From: Desulfovibrio sp. JC010 | GTDB lineage: Bacteria > Desulfobacterota > Desulfovibrionia > Desulfovibrionales > Desulfovibrionaceae | NCBI RefSeq assembly: GCF_010470675.1 | Contig: NZ_VOIQ01000008.1 | Location: forward strand, 26,243 to 90,242 | Length of the DNA stretch: 64,000 nt | Reading direction: 5' to 3' | In this document: positions 36,710-46,519 of the stretch, one piece after another | Position numbering within the stretch: the first letter of the stretch is position 1 | How the letters are laid out: every line of letters begins with the position of its first letter | The notes under the pieces: generated by a model | The model's input: only the letters and a program-made list of their open reading frames with translations | Databases searched by the model: none | Told to the model about the DNA's origin: nothing | Program-made: the position numbers and the translations under genes

Positions 36710-38149
36710 ATGAAACAGCTGAATAAGCTTATTGACCATATCGTCAGCCGTGTGAACGTCAACCTGCGTGAGCCTCTTGTGGACGTGGGCCCTTATATTA
36801 AAGGACTCATCCCCGAAGACAGCTTCGCCCTCTACTACGCGTTCTATTCCCTGACCAACAGCCATCCGCTCATGTTCAACTTCCGCCACTCCAGCCTTGG
36901 GGGAACCTACTTCCTCGGCAAGTGCAAAGTAAACCATTCCATCCTCTATAAGAGTGATATCCGTGGTGACGAACTGAAAAGACAGGGCAGTGAGGTTGAG
37001 GTCAACGGCCAGAAGATCAAGCTCCGTGACGATGAAGTCATTAAGATCCGCGACAGTTTTCTGATGAAAACCCTCGTCCACAACAACTCCCACGACCCTG
37101 AAAACCTTGAGTGTTTCAAAATTTCAAACACCGTATCTCTGCATTACGCAAACATTCACGGCACTTCCGTGGAAGGCTGTTTCCTTGAGCCTTTCTCCTC
37201 TGTTGACCTCTCCATCATGCATGACTGCGCTGTCGGCGCATACTCCTACGTACAGGCGGGAGAACTTTCCCATAAGCGCATCAAGCCCGGACGGATCTGG
37301 GTCAAAGCGGACGGTGCTTTTGAGTTCAACTACCAGTACCCCGAAGAAGTCCTCGAAAAATACATCCGTATGGAAGACAACAGACCCAAGGGTATCCTCA
37401 TGGACTTCTTTGATGACCGCAAAGAAGACTTCGTACCCATCTATTCTTCTGTTAAGCCCGAGCTGCCCATCGACGTTCCCGAGGGAGCATCGGTCAGCCC
37501 CTATGCGGTTATCAAAGGTGACTGCAAGGTTGAGAAAAACGTTCTCGTGGCCCAGAGGTCATACATTGAGAACTCAACTCTCGGCCCCGGTGCCAACGCG
37601 CAGGAAAACTGCTACATCATCAATTCCGTCTACGAAGGTGAAGTTGTCACCCCGCACGGCGGCAAGGTAATCCACACCCACATGGGCAAACGCTCCTTCG
37701 CAGGGTTCAACTCTTTCCTCAACGGTAAAGAAGGTGCCAAGATCGAAGTGGGTGCAGGAACCATATTGATGCCGCATACTATTATCGATGCGAAAGAACC
37801 GATTAAAATACCTGACAACTATCTCGTTTGGGGCTATATCAGCAAGCAGGAAGATCTCGAAATGCACTCGATTCCTCTCTCGGACTTCGCTGCACTCAAA
37901 GGCCAGTTCCGTCTCGGTAACATGACCTTTGAAGGTATCGGAGCCAAATTTGTTGATGGCTTCAGGCACCGTATCGAACATATTCTCGAAGCAAACGGCG
38001 CTTTCTGGGACGGTACCGAAGAAACCGCGGGCCATTCCCAGCAGACTCAGGACATATCCTTCAATATCCTTCAGCCCTATCCTGAAGGAGAGTTGCAGGG
38101 ACTTTATCCGGAACTGACAATCGACCCGCTGGTACCCAGCGATCTGTAG
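36710..38149 (+). CDS. Left-handed beta-helix (hexapeptide-repeat) protein
   Basis: A 479-residue cytoplasmic protein. Residues about 125-380 carry imperfect hexapeptide repeats typical of left-handed beta-helix acyl/nucleotidyltransferase-like proteins (SIMHDCAVGAYSYVQAGE, ASVSPYAVIKGDCKVEKNVL, ENSTLGPGANAQENC, GAGTILMPHTIIDAK). No acyltransferase active-site His is certain. AAGCGAGAAGGA precedes the ATG. It lies between two transporters and is conserved in such company in sulfate reducers as far as I recall. Function unknown. Confidence 0.72.
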   Translation: MKQLNKLIDHIVSRVNVNLREPLVDVGPYIKGLIPEDSFALYYAFYSLTNSHPLMFNFRHSSLGGTYFLGKCKVNHSILYKSDIRGDELKRQGSEVEVNGQKIKLRDDEVIKIRDSFLMKTLVHNNSHDPENLECFKISNTVSLHYANIHGTSVEGCFLEPFSSVDLSIMHDCAVGAYSYVQAGELSHKRIKPGRIWVKADGAFEFNYQYPEEVLEKYIRMEDNRPKGILMDFFDDRKEDFVPIYSSVKPELPIDVPEGASVSPYAVIKGDCKVEKNVLVAQRSYIENSTLGPGANAQENCYIINSVYEGEVVTPHGGKVIHTHMGKRSFAGFNSFLNGKEGAKIEVGAGTILMPHTIIDAKEPIKIPDNYLVWGYISKQEDLEMHSIPLSDFAALKGQFRLGNMTFEGIGAKFVDGFRHRIEHILEANGAFWDGTEETAGHSQQTQDISFNILQPYPEGELQGLYPELTIDPLVPSDL

Positions 38150-38197
38150 AAAGCACTGATCACTTGGTCCCAACACAAAAGGCAAAAGGAGTAACCC

Positions 38198-39688
38198 GTG
38201 CCCAAAACAATGTCACAGGCATTGCAGAAGAACCTTCTAGGTAATTCTCCCGACTGGTACAAACTTACCATTATCGGTTTTCTCGTGCTCAACCCCGTTC
38301 TTATGGCTGTAGCCGGTCCTTTCATCACCGGCTGGGTGTTGATCGGACAGTTTATCTTCACTCTTGCAATGGCCCTTAAATGCTATCCTCTCCCCGCAGG
38401 CGGACTGCTCGCGGTTGAAGCAATAGCGATCGGGCTGGCCTCACCTGAAACTGTTTATAACGAAACAGTACTGAACTTCCCGGTAATTCTGCTGCTGATG
38501 TTCATGGTCGCCGGTATTCATTTTATGAAAGACATGCTCCAGTATGTTTTCACCAAAATCATTACCCGCATCAAATCAAAAATCGTTATTTCACTGCTCT
38601 TTTCTCTCTCCGGCGCAGTGCTTTCCGCATTCCTTGATGCGCTGACAGTTACTGCTGTAATCATCGCGGTTGCCTACGGATTCTACGGAATCTACCACCG
38701 CTTTGCATCCACCGGTAAATGTTCACTGACCGACGACTCCCTGCTCAAAGGCGAGTGCGTCAACCACCTTGCTGAATTCCGCGGTTTCCTCAGAAACCTG
38801 ATGATGCACGGTGCTGTAGGTACCGCTCTCGGTGGTGTGTGCACCATCGTAGGTGAGCCCCAGAACCTGCTCATCGGTAAGACCATGGGTTGGGAATTCA
38901 TTGAATTCTTCATCAGGGTTGCTCCGGTATCCATGCCTGTTCTCGCGGTAGGTCTTGTGACCTGCATTATGCTGGAAGTGACCGGCATCTTCGGTTACGG
39001 CTACCAGCTGCCCCAGAACGTGCGTGAAATCCTCGAAGAGGAAGACCGCAAAAACGACGAAGAAATGAGCCTGAAGAAAAAAGCAGCCCTGTTCACTCAG
39101 GCCTGCGCAGCTCTCTTCCTCGTTCTCGCTCTGGCCTTCCACATTGCTGAAGTAGGTCTCATCGGTCTGACCGTTATCGTCCTGCTTACCGCCCTTAACG
39201 GCATCACCGAAGAACACCAGATCGGCCACGCGTTTGAAGAGGCCCTGCCCTTTACCGCGCTGCTGGTTGTCTTTTTCGCAATTGTAGGCGTCATCCACGA
39301 ACAGCATCTCTTCGCACCGATCATTCACTACGTGCTCGGCCTTGAAGGTAAAATTCAGCTGGCTGCCTACTACCTTGCCAACGGTATCCTTTCCATGATT
39401 TCAGATAACGTATTTGTTGCGACAGTATACGTTTCCGAAACCCTGAAAGCATTCCAGAACGGCGTTATCGGCCGTGAACAGTTCGACCTGCTCGCAGTTG
39501 CAATCAACACCGGAACCAACATTCCCAGTGTTGCAACTCCTAACGGACAGGCAGCATTCCTGTTCCTGCTGACCTCCGCCATTGCTCCGCTCATCAGGCT
39601 CTCCTACGGCCAGATGGTCAAGATGGCTTTCCCCTACACCATCACCATGTCTATCACCGGCCTCGCCGCGACCTGGTACTTCCTGTAG
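38198..39688 (+). CDS. nhaB: Na+/H+ antiporter NhaB
   Basis: A 496-residue membrane antiporter. Its N-terminus closely follows E. coli NhaB as I recall it ([11 protein letters not shown]-type start, [64 protein letters not shown]). It exports sodium in exchange for protons, consistent with a marine habitat and the sodium-driven DASS transporter in the same operon. Full length. A terminator follows. Confidence 0.93.
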   Translation: MPKTMSQALQKNLLGNSPDWYKLTIIGFLVLNPVLMAVAGPFITGWVLIGQFIFTLAMALKCYPLPAGGLLAVEAIAIGLASPETVYNETVLNFPVILLLMFMVAGIHFMKDMLQYVFTKIITRIKSKIVISLLFSLSGAVLSAFLDALTVTAVIIAVAYGFYGIYHRFASTGKCSLTDDSLLKGECVNHLAEFRGFLRNLMMHGAVGTALGGVCTIVGEPQNLLIGKTMGWEFIEFFIRVAPVSMPVLAVGLVTCIMLEVTGIFGYGYQLPQNVREILEEEDRKNDEEMSLKKKAALFTQACAALFLVLALAFHIAEVGLIGLTVIVLLTALNGITEEHQIGHAFEEALPFTALLVVFFAIVGVIHEQHLFAPIIHYVLGLEGKIQLAAYYLANGILSMISDNVFVATVYVSETLKAFQNGVIGREQFDLLAVAINTGTNIPSVATPNGQAAFLFLLTSAIAPLIRLSYGQMVKMAFPYTITMSITGLAATWYFL

Positions 39689-39712
39689 GAATCAGCAGTA
39701 TAGCTTAAACGC

Positions 39713-39751
39713 AAAAGCCCCCGCTGTGGATTCACAGCGGGGGCTTTATTT
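39713..39751 (+). terminator. Terminator of the sigma-54 transporter operon
   Basis: AAAAGCCCCCGCTGTG and its complement form a 16-bp stem followed by a T-rich stretch. Confidence 0.92.
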
Positions 39752-39862
39752 TGATGCGCTATCACGCTTTAAATTAATCGCATTTCGCCTCCGGCGGCCA
39801 GAGAAACTTTTTGGAAAAAGTTTCTCTGGACTCTTCAAAAACTTTCAATAGGGCTTCGCCGG
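39752..39862. repeat. Dispersed intergenic element, single copy (E)
   Basis: GATGCGCTATCACGC module, TTTCGCCTCCGGCGGCC, AGAGAAACTTTTT/AAAAAGTTTCTCT hairpin, GGACTCTTCAAAAACTTTC, GGGCTTCGCC. It sits directly after the terminator of nhaB, between convergent genes. Confidence 0.88.
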
Positions 39863-39870
39863 GATTGTTA

Positions 39871-40752
39871 TCAATTCCCGATAGCAGCCTTACGTTTCAA
39901 AAGCTGTAAATTAGGCAGGATAATCCCCAGCAGAATAAATCCCATCCCCGCAATCTGGACCGGGGCTATATGCTCTCCGAGCACAAAGGCTGCCAGCAGT
40001 ACAGTTGTAACGGGTTCAATGGTGGAAAAAATAGCAACATTGGCACTGCCGATGGCGTCCACCGCCCGGTAGAGCTGGCTGATTGCCAACGCGGTGGGAA
40101 TCAGCCCCAGCCCGACGGCAATAAACCAGCCCTGCATATTAAGATCAAATATTTTCAGCGGGGAAGAAAGCGAACTGAAGACTAGGGCCATACATAGAAT
40201 CACATAAGGCACAATGGTCTTGGCTTCATCATTACGGGTAAAAATCTGGATCACGGTCAGGTAAACGGAAAAGCAGAGCATGCAGCCGAGGGCATACATA
40301 ATCCCCTGAGTATCAAGCTGTTGCGCAAAGGCATTATAAAAGACCAGCCCGCTGCCCACAATAATCAGGCCCAGCGCAGCAAATACCGACCTTCCGGGCC
40401 GCAGCTTCAGGAAAACAACCGCGATAAGAGTCGTCATCAGGGGATAGAAATAGTAAATGAGCGAAGTGGTCGAGGCCGGGATGTGTTTCAGGGCCATGAT
40501 AAAAAGCCATGATTGCAAAGGATAAATACCTATACCCAAAACAGCAGCCTTCAAAAGAACTCTTGGACGGACTTTCAGCAGCTTGGGACTCGTCACTCCC
40601 AGCCAGACAAAAAGAGCAATTGCCCCCACGGTGAATCGGTATTGCACCAGTTCCAGCGGCTCCAGCCCCATTCCAAGGCCGATCTTAAAAAAAATTGCCA
40701 GCGTTCCAAGCCCCAAAGCGGAAAGAATAGAATAAATCAGCCCTTTAACCAT
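39871..40752 (-). CDS. EamA/DMT-family transporter
   Basis: A 293-residue inner-membrane protein with ten hydrophobic segments in two EamA halves (each ending in a VLLAAFVLGEHI or TTLIAVVFLKLRPGR motif). ATG 40752 has GGAG 7 nt upstream. Known relatives export amino acids or other metabolites; the substrate is not predictable. Monocistronic. Confidence 0.86.
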   Translation of the reverse strand: MVKGLIYSILSALGLGTLAIFFKIGLGMGLEPLELVQYRFTVGAIALFVWLGVTSPKLLKVRPRVLLKAAVLGIGIYPLQSWLFIMALKHIPASTTSLIYYFYPLMTTLIAVVFLKLRPGRSVFAALGLIIVGSGLVFYNAFAQQLDTQGIMYALGCMLCFSVYLTVIQIFTRNDEAKTIVPYVILCMALVFSSLSSPLKIFDLNMQGWFIAVGLGLIPTALAISQLYRAVDAIGSANVAIFSTIEPVTTVLLAAFVLGEHIAPVQIAGMGFILLGIILPNLQLLKRKAAIGN

Positions 40753-40810
40753 CGCAGTCTCCACAAATAAACATCAATTATTCAGGAGCCTACACCCGGC
40801 ACTTATAAAA

Positions 40811-40851
40811 AACAACAAGGGCTGCCCGCGCACGGACAGCCCTTTGTTGTT
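40811..40851 (-). terminator. Terminator of the chemoreceptor gene at 40920
   Basis: A long stem (AACAACAAGGGCTG with CAGCCCTTTGTTGTT, loop 12) with a T-run on the minus strand. It lies between the end of the chemoreceptor gene and the EamA gene. Confidence 0.75.
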
Positions 40852-40869
40852 ATGATTTATTAAAACCAA

Positions 40870-40911
40870 CGAAAAGGTTTTGGGATTCTTAAAAAGCGCG
40901 AAGCGCATCAT
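40870..40911. repeat. Remnant of the dispersed element (G), core deleted
   Basis: Contains the flanking AAAAGGTTTTGGGATTCTT and the AAGCGCGAAGCGCATCA modules of the element joined directly. The CTCCGGCGG and main hairpin are missing, as in an internal-deletion derivative. Confidence 0.7.
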
Positions 40912-40919
40912 CTCTATCT

Positions 40920-43232
40920 TTATCCCTGCATACGCCCGATAATCCCATCCAGCTCTTTGGCCAGTTCAGACATACGGCTGACCGCTTCGGCAGATTCATT
41001 CATAGCCTGCGCAGTCTCACTGGCAATGGTGTTGATCTGCCCGGTAGAGCGGCTGATCTGTTCACTGGCAGCGGATTGCTCCTCAGAAGCAGTGGCGATG
41101 GAACGGACCTGATCCGCAGTCTCGGAAACCTTTTCCACGATTTCCTTCAAAATGTCCCCGGACTCATTAATCAATCCGGTGACGTCCCCGATTGCTTTGG
41201 TGGATTTTTCGGTATTGGCAATGTTGGTCTTGGCACTGTCCTGAATGCGACTGATGTACTCACCTACCTCGCTGGTGGCATTCATTGTGGATTCAGCAAG
41301 CTTGCGCACTTCATCGGCGACCACAGCGAATCCGCGTCCGGCATCACCCGCACGGGCGGCCTCGATGGCGGCGTTAAGGGCCAGCAGGTTGGTCTGGTCC
41401 GCAATATCACTGATCACACCCATGATATTGCCGATACCGTCGGCCTGCTTACCGAGATCAGCCATATCCTTCTGCATCTGGTCGGACTGCTTCCTGATCA
41501 GGGAAATGGTTTCAACGGCCTGCACCACCCTCTGCTCACCTTCACCGGCCTTCTGCTGTGAAACATCGGCCAGCTCGGCGGCGGTAGAGGCATTACGGGC
41601 CACTTCAAATACAGTGGAATTCATCTCATCCATAGCAGTAGCAGCCTCACTGGCCATAACTGACTGTTCTTCTGCACCACGGCTGGATTGTTCCACCTGA
41701 GCGGCCAAGGCTTCGGAAAAACTGGAAACCTGATCAGACACCTCGGTAGCACTGGCTGCAGCCTCGGAAATCATAATACTGTTTTCTTCAATTTGTCGCT
41801 GCTGCTCACGGATTTCAGTCATATCGATCCAGATGGTGACCGAACCGAGCATCTTGTGGTCCATATCATAAAACGGAGTAGTAGAGACCATAATATTTTT
41901 ATGTTTCCCGCTCATAGTCGTGTATTCGACTTCCTGTTGAATCTGATGTTCTTCCTCAATGGCTTTCTGGGAAAGGGTCTTGCGGCCTCTTTCATTATAA
42001 AAGAACTCGCCCGGATCCATACCCACAGCCTTTTCAGGACCGATCTTACTTTCAATAAGTTCACAAATCTGGGAGTTGGCCCAGAGGATATTATTTTCAG
42101 GGCCGACAATGGAACACGGCAGAACCAGACCGTTAAGAACGCCTTCGGAAAAACCGAGCTTGTTTTTCAGCTCCGCCACCATGAAGTCTATATTTTCGGA
42201 AAGATCTTTGAGTTCGCAAACAAATTTTCCTTCAAGCTCAGCCTTAAAATTGCCGTGGGCAATCTCGCTGGTAAAATCACGGATGACAGCCATGGGACCG
42301 GTAACCTGCTTGCGGATGGTCAACACAATAGCCCCCACAAGAATCAGGATCATTACAGCACCCATGCCGATAAGTACATTACGCTGTTCATGGGCAGTAC
42401 GGCTCAAGTCAGAAACATAAGCGGACATGCAGACCACCCATCCGGTGGAAGGTACAACCTGAAAAGACTGGACTTTGGCCCGTCCTTCCCATTCATATTC
42501 GGTTTTGCCTTTGGAAGTTGCAAGACTGTCTTTAACAAACTGGTACTTGGATATATCTTTCAGGACAAGATCCTGACTTACCTTATGGGCAATGATACGA
42601 CCTTTTTGATCCAGAATATAGGCATAGCCGTCTTCACCGATGGTAATATCGCCGATCATGGCCTGCGCATACTGCTGCCAGTCCACAGACATAAGGAAAC
42701 CGCCAAGGAGTTTGCCCTGTGCGTCATGCACCGGAACAGCCATAACCACGATAAAACGATCATCAAGCACCGATTTCAACACATCGGATACCGCAAACTG
42801 TTTACCGTTCAAAACCTCGCGCACATACTGGCGGGAACTTAAATCCGCCCCTGCCGCACTCTGTCCATTGGATTTAACCCCGAAGACAATCTTCGCGCTG
42901 CGGTCAAACGCGGCGAGGGTTGCCAGCTTTTTATTATTTTTGATCCGGTTAAGCAGCTGTTTCTGTGCCCGTTCAGCGGCTGCACTATCGACAAACCCGT
43001 CCCGCACATCCTTGTTGCCGGCAAAGGCAAGCAGACTGCTGCGCGACTGTTTTAAAAAATTTTCTACATCATTTGTCAGCTTATTATTCAGAACATTCAT
43101 ATTCTGTTCCTGAATATGCATCACCGCAGAGTTGGTCATGGAACTGACCACAACCACAAACGCAGCGACAGAGACAAAAACGACAGCCGTAATCAAAACA
43201 GCAAGCCCAGTATTTATACTCTTAAATTTCAT
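40920..43232 (-). CDS. Methyl-accepting chemotaxis protein with dCache and PAS domains
   Basis: A 770-residue chemoreceptor. N-terminal membrane helix (8-30), periplasmic double Cache domain (about 40-285; [36 protein letters not shown]), second helix (287-310), HAMP (310-362), a PAS domain (365-480) and the signalling domain with the tip [36 protein letters not shown]. Ligand unknown; dCache domains often bind amino acids or organic acids. Followed by its own terminator. Confidence 0.93.
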   Translation of the reverse strand: MKFKSINTGLAVLITAVVFVSVAAFVVVVSSMTNSAVMHIQEQNMNVLNNKLTNDVENFLKQSRSSLLAFAGNKDVRDGFVDSAAAERAQKQLLNRIKNNKKLATLAAFDRSAKIVFGVKSNGQSAAGADLSSRQYVREVLNGKQFAVSDVLKSVLDDRFIVVMAVPVHDAQGKLLGGFLMSVDWQQYAQAMIGDITIGEDGYAYILDQKGRIIAHKVSQDLVLKDISKYQFVKDSLATSKGKTEYEWEGRAKVQSFQVVPSTGWVVCMSAYVSDLSRTAHEQRNVLIGMGAVMILILVGAIVLTIRKQVTGPMAVIRDFTSEIAHGNFKAELEGKFVCELKDLSENIDFMVAELKNKLGFSEGVLNGLVLPCSIVGPENNILWANSQICELIESKIGPEKAVGMDPGEFFYNERGRKTLSQKAIEEEHQIQQEVEYTTMSGKHKNIMVSTTPFYDMDHKMLGSVTIWIDMTEIREQQRQIEENSIMISEAAASATEVSDQVSSFSEALAAQVEQSSRGAEEQSVMASEAATAMDEMNSTVFEVARNASTAAELADVSQQKAGEGEQRVVQAVETISLIRKQSDQMQKDMADLGKQADGIGNIMGVISDIADQTNLLALNAAIEAARAGDAGRGFAVVADEVRKLAESTMNATSEVGEYISRIQDSAKTNIANTEKSTKAIGDVTGLINESGDILKEIVEKVSETADQVRSIATASEEQSAASEQISRSTGQINTIASETAQAMNESAEAVSRMSELAKELDGIIGRMQG

Positions 43233-43386
43233 CCTAAACCCCTTATTATTAACAATTGAACACGCGCCATTGATGCATGAACGAGAACATTAATAATAAA
43301 TTTTCTTTAAATCCTATTATTTTCGGGCCATAGCGATAAATTTATAATTGCCCAATTTAATTACTCAATCTGGATTAAACCACACC

Positions 43387-43425
43387 AAAAAAGCCCACTC
43401 TACAAAATGCAGAGTGGGCTTTTCA
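43387..43425 (-). terminator. Terminator of the small coiled-coil gene
   Basis: AGCCCACTCT and AGAGTGGGCT stem; T6 tract on the minus strand. Confidence 0.85.
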
Positions 43426-43444
43426 TTAATACTAATCGTCTATC

Positions 43445-43681
43445 TTATTTGGACTTATTGTAATCTTCCAACAGCCCGTTCATTTTATTAAGCAGTTCAC
43501 CACGCTCCTGAGCGACTTTTTTCCACTTCTTCTTTTCACTTTTCAGGGCCTCCACAGTGTGCAGCAGGTCCTGAATGGTGTTGGCAGGGTAGCCGTGCTT
43601 GGCATAGCTTCCCTTGCGAAGCTCTTCATCATTTCTCTGGCGCAGGGCGCGTAACTGGCTGGCTGATAATATCATACTCAT
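43445..43681 (-). CDS. Small helical/coiled-coil protein of unknown function
   Basis: A 78-residue protein, mostly helical, with a heptad-like region in its second half (TVEALKSEKKKWKKVAQERGELLNKMNGLLEDY). No SD is clear before ATG 43681 (Met3 is an alternative). It has its own terminator and lies between a chemoreceptor and nrdD. No family recognised. Confidence 0.6.
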   Translation of the reverse strand: MSMILSASQLRALRQRNDEELRKGSYAKHGYPANTIQDLLHTVEALKSEKKKWKKVAQERGELLNKMNGLLEDYNKSK

Positions 43682-43772
43682 ATACTGTTAATGGTTCGGG
43701 TCAGTACACAAATTACATCCTGAAAACCGCCAACGCAAGCAATTACAAAATTTTATAAATACTACGCAGCAG

Positions 43773-43801
43773 AAGGTCCGGGAAAAATTCCCCGGACCTT
43801 G
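43773..43801 (-). terminator. Hairpin after nrdD
   Basis: AAGGTCCGGG with CCCCGGACCTT, 8-nt loop, 33 bp after the nrdD stop. Moderate T content only. Confidence 0.65.
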
Positions 43802-43833
43802 ATTTTAATCTGTGCAGCTGAAAAGAACCAGTC

Positions 43834-45891
43834 CTAGCATGCGCATGAAGTCTGGCTGTATTCAGTCCTTTCGCGATACTCTTCCTTTTTACCCTTGTTC
43901 CAGCGGTTGACCGGACGGTAGTAACCCACAATGCGGGTGTATACCTCGGCATCCTTGCCGCAATCGGGGCATTCGAAGTGCTCGCCGTAAATGTAGCCGT
44001 GATCCTCGCAGACCGAAAAGGTCGGGGTCACCGAGATGTAAGGAATCTTGGTGTTGGTCATGGCCTTGATAATGAAGTTCTTCAGAGCGGTGGTGTCGGG
44101 CACAGCTTCACCGAGGAAGGTGTGGAACACGGTGCCGCCGTTATAAAGGGTCTGCAGCTCGTTCTGGTGCTCAAGGGCGTAGACAACGTCCTCGGTGGAA
44201 CCTACGGGCAGCAGGGTGGAGTTGGTGTAGTACGGGGTATCACCACCGGAAGTGAAGATGTCGGCGTAGAGATTCTTATCGATCTTGGCCAGACGGTAGC
44301 AGGTACCTTCACCCGGAGTCGCTTCAAGATTGAAGAGGTTTCCGGTCTCTTCCTGAAACTCAACAGTCAAATCACGCAGGTGGTGCAGAACCCTCTGCAT
44401 GAGGCGTGAGCCGGAGGGGGTGTCGATGCCTTTGCCCAGCAGGTTGTGGCAGGCTTCGTTACCGCCGATCAGACCGATGGTGGAGAAGTGGCCCTTGAAG
44501 CCGTTCTTCAGGTAACGCTGGGAGAAGGGAAACATGCCGTTCTCAAAATTGGCGGTAACCAGCTTGCGCTTGTACTCAAGGGAATCCTTGGCCTGAGAGG
44601 CGTACTCGGTGATAAGGTCGAGAAAATCTTCCTCACCCTGTGCGAGGTAGGCCAGCTTGGGCAGGTTCAGGGTGACAACACCGATGGAACCGGTCAGGTC
44701 TCCGGCACCGAACAGGCCGCCGGTCTTCTTGCGGATCTCGCGCAGGTCCATCTGCAGCCGGCAGCACATGGAACGCACGTCCTCAGGATTGAGGTCGGAG
44801 TTGATGAAGTTCTGGAAGTAAGGCGCGCCGTATTTGGCGGTCATCTGCAGGAGCAGCTCGCCCACTTCGCTTTCCCACGGAAAGTCCGGGGTGACGTTGT
44901 ATGTAGGAATGGGGAATGAAAAAATGCGGCCGTCGGAGTCACCTTCGAGCATGACTTCAACGAAAGCACGGTTGATCATCTCCATTTCCGCTTCGTATTC
45001 ACCGTAAGTAGTATCCTGAAATTCACCGCCGATAATGACCGGTTCGCTGGCAATGTGCTTGGGCGGAACAAGGTCAAAAGTGAAGTTGGTGAACGGGCTC
45101 TGGCCGCCCCAGCGGGAGGTGGTGTTCAGGTTGAAGATCAGCTTCTGCACGATCTGTTTCACACGGTCATAGTCCAGACCGTCGTGACGGATGAAGGGAG
45201 CGAGGTAGGTATCAACGTTGTTGAAAGCCTGCGCACCGGCCCATTCGTTCTGCAGGGTGCCGAGGAAATTGACCATCTGTCCGGTTACGGAATCAAAATG
45301 GCGTGCCGGACCGGAGGAGCAGCGGCCCTTGAGGCCGAAGCCGTCCAGCAGCAGGTCACGCAGAGACCAGCCCGCGCAGTATCCGGCAAGACCGAAAGAA
45401 AGGTCATGGATGTGGAAATAACCGTGCTCGTGGGCCAGCCTGATTTCCTCAGGATATTTTTCAAGGCAGTAACGGGCCTGAACCGCTCCGGACATGTGCA
45501 GCATCAGTCCCTGAAAGGAGTGGCCCATGTTGGAGTTTTCATTTACGCGCCAGTCGGAACGGTCGAGGTAGCTTTCGATGGTTCCGGCGATATCGAGGTA
45601 GGTTTCATCCTGACGGCGCAGTTCGCGGCGTTTTTCACGGTAGATGATGTAGCGTTCGGCAACAGAGTAGAGACGGTTCTCCATGAGTACCAGCTGGACC
45701 ATATCCTGAACCATTTCCTGTTCGGGAACATCCACTTCGGCAAGCTTATGCTCAACCTTGCGGCCGAGACGTTTACTCAGCAGGGGATCTTTGATGCCGC
45801 TGGCTTTGAGGGCTTTAAAAATCGCTTCAGAAATACGGTCTGTAGACCAGGATTCGAGACATCCGTCACGTTTGAGAATTTGTTTGGGCAT
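43834..45891 (-). CDS. nrdD: Anaerobic (class III) ribonucleoside-triphosphate reductase
   Basis: A 685-residue glycyl radical enzyme that makes deoxynucleotides. An N-terminal ATP-cone (residues 1-95; KQILKRDGCLESWSTDRIS) precedes the barrel. The glycyl radical motif is RIVGYYRPVNRW with Gly656, preceded by the zinc-type motif HFECPDCG. ATG 45891 (reading MPKQIL) is chosen over 45963. No nrdG activase gene is adjacent, so the activator must be encoded elsewhere. A cobalamin riboswitch precedes the gene, meaning NrdD is probably switched off when B12 is available for a class II enzyme. Confidence 0.94.
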   Translation of the reverse strand: MPKQILKRDGCLESWSTDRISEAIFKALKASGIKDPLLSKRLGRKVEHKLAEVDVPEQEMVQDMVQLVLMENRLYSVAERYIIYREKRRELRRQDETYLDIAGTIESYLDRSDWRVNENSNMGHSFQGLMLHMSGAVQARYCLEKYPEEIRLAHEHGYFHIHDLSFGLAGYCAGWSLRDLLLDGFGLKGRCSSGPARHFDSVTGQMVNFLGTLQNEWAGAQAFNNVDTYLAPFIRHDGLDYDRVKQIVQKLIFNLNTTSRWGGQSPFTNFTFDLVPPKHIASEPVIIGGEFQDTTYGEYEAEMEMINRAFVEVMLEGDSDGRIFSFPIPTYNVTPDFPWESEVGELLLQMTAKYGAPYFQNFINSDLNPEDVRSMCCRLQMDLREIRKKTGGLFGAGDLTGSIGVVTLNLPKLAYLAQGEEDFLDLITEYASQAKDSLEYKRKLVTANFENGMFPFSQRYLKNGFKGHFSTIGLIGGNEACHNLLGKGIDTPSGSRLMQRVLHHLRDLTVEFQEETGNLFNLEATPGEGTCYRLAKIDKNLYADIFTSGGDTPYYTNSTLLPVGSTEDVVYALEHQNELQTLYNGGTVFHTFLGEAVPDTTALKNFIIKAMTNTKIPYISVTPTFSVCEDHGYIYGEHFECPDCGKDAEVYTRIVGYYRPVNRWNKGKKEEYRERTEYSQTSCAC

Positions 45892-46059
45892 TAAACTACC
45901 TGTTAAAATTTTGTCCGCACACATCACCGCCACGCCGGAAAAAGGACGCAGAAAAGGATGCAACCTCCCCAGATTGCAAGCCCACGGCCCAGCCGTGTCT
46001 CATGGTGGTGTGGCAATTGGCGCAGGAGGCCCGGTAGGCGCATCCCGCAGGACTTTTGA

Positions 46060-46240
46060 AACCGGAAAAATGTCAGAAACAAGGTTTCCGGTCAGTTTGA
46101 TTCTACCTCAGGCCGGGTTGCTGGCTCGGGGATAATGCACAGAATGCTTCCCTCACAGCGGCAGGACCGCCCCGGATTCAAACCGGGTTCCCGTCGTGTC
46201 CGTTCACAAATTGCTCAGAAAGCAGCAACGGACTCCTGAA
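46060..46240 (-). promoter_or_regulatory. Cobalamin (B12) riboswitch of nrdD
   Basis: On the minus strand the core GGGAACCCGGTTTGAATCCG, continuing GGGCGGTCCTGCCGCTGTGA (46153-46192), matches the B12 aptamer centre, and GCCAGCAACCCGGCC (46111-46125) matches its second conserved box. A hairpin ACCGGAAA/TTTCCGGT (46060-46092) may form part of the expression platform. A sigma-70-like promoter on the minus strand (TTGACC 46281-46286, TAGACT 46259-46264, spacing 16) starts transcription just upstream, giving a leader of about 360 nt. Confidence 0.88.
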
Positions 46241-46519
46241 GTGCTGACGACTGAGAACAGTCTACCAGACTTAAGACTGCGGTCAAGACTCTCTAGACTT
46301 TTTCTTAATGGACACCCTCTCAGCCCTTGGGGGGCTTGGCATAATCAGTGTAGAACAATAGTTTTCCACAGTTGTTCTTTACATGTTCAAAACCATTTAA
46401 GAGGTTGATTTAGAGGGAAAATATCCTGACCTTTTTCACAAAAATTCAGCCGGACAAAATTGCCCGGCTGAAATATTTTTTCGCATGGCTGTAACAGCAA
46501 CTAAAACCTGATTGCGAGC
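46241..46519. other. Intergenic region upstream of the riboswitch
   Basis: Contains the nrdD promoter (46259-46286, minus), a short GC hairpin near 46331-46341 (CCCTTGGGGGG) and the terminator of the next chemoreceptor (46445-46472). I see no gene in it. Confidence 0.5.
46445..46482 (-). terminator. Terminator of the chemoreceptor gene at 46520
   Basis: TTCAGCCGG and CCGGCTGAA pair around a 10-nt loop. T runs flank it on both strands, so it can also act in the plus direction. Confidence 0.78.

Noticed and set aside
46153-46192. A tRNA T-arm-like GGATTCAAACC near 46172
   Set aside because: On the minus strand it is the core of the cobalamin riboswitch; no cloverleaf or anticodon arm can be drawn.
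46361-46371. DnaA-like boxes (TTTTCCACA near 46363, 48987 and 61486)
   Set aside because: Single, scattered, one mismatch from consensus and no origin features nearby.
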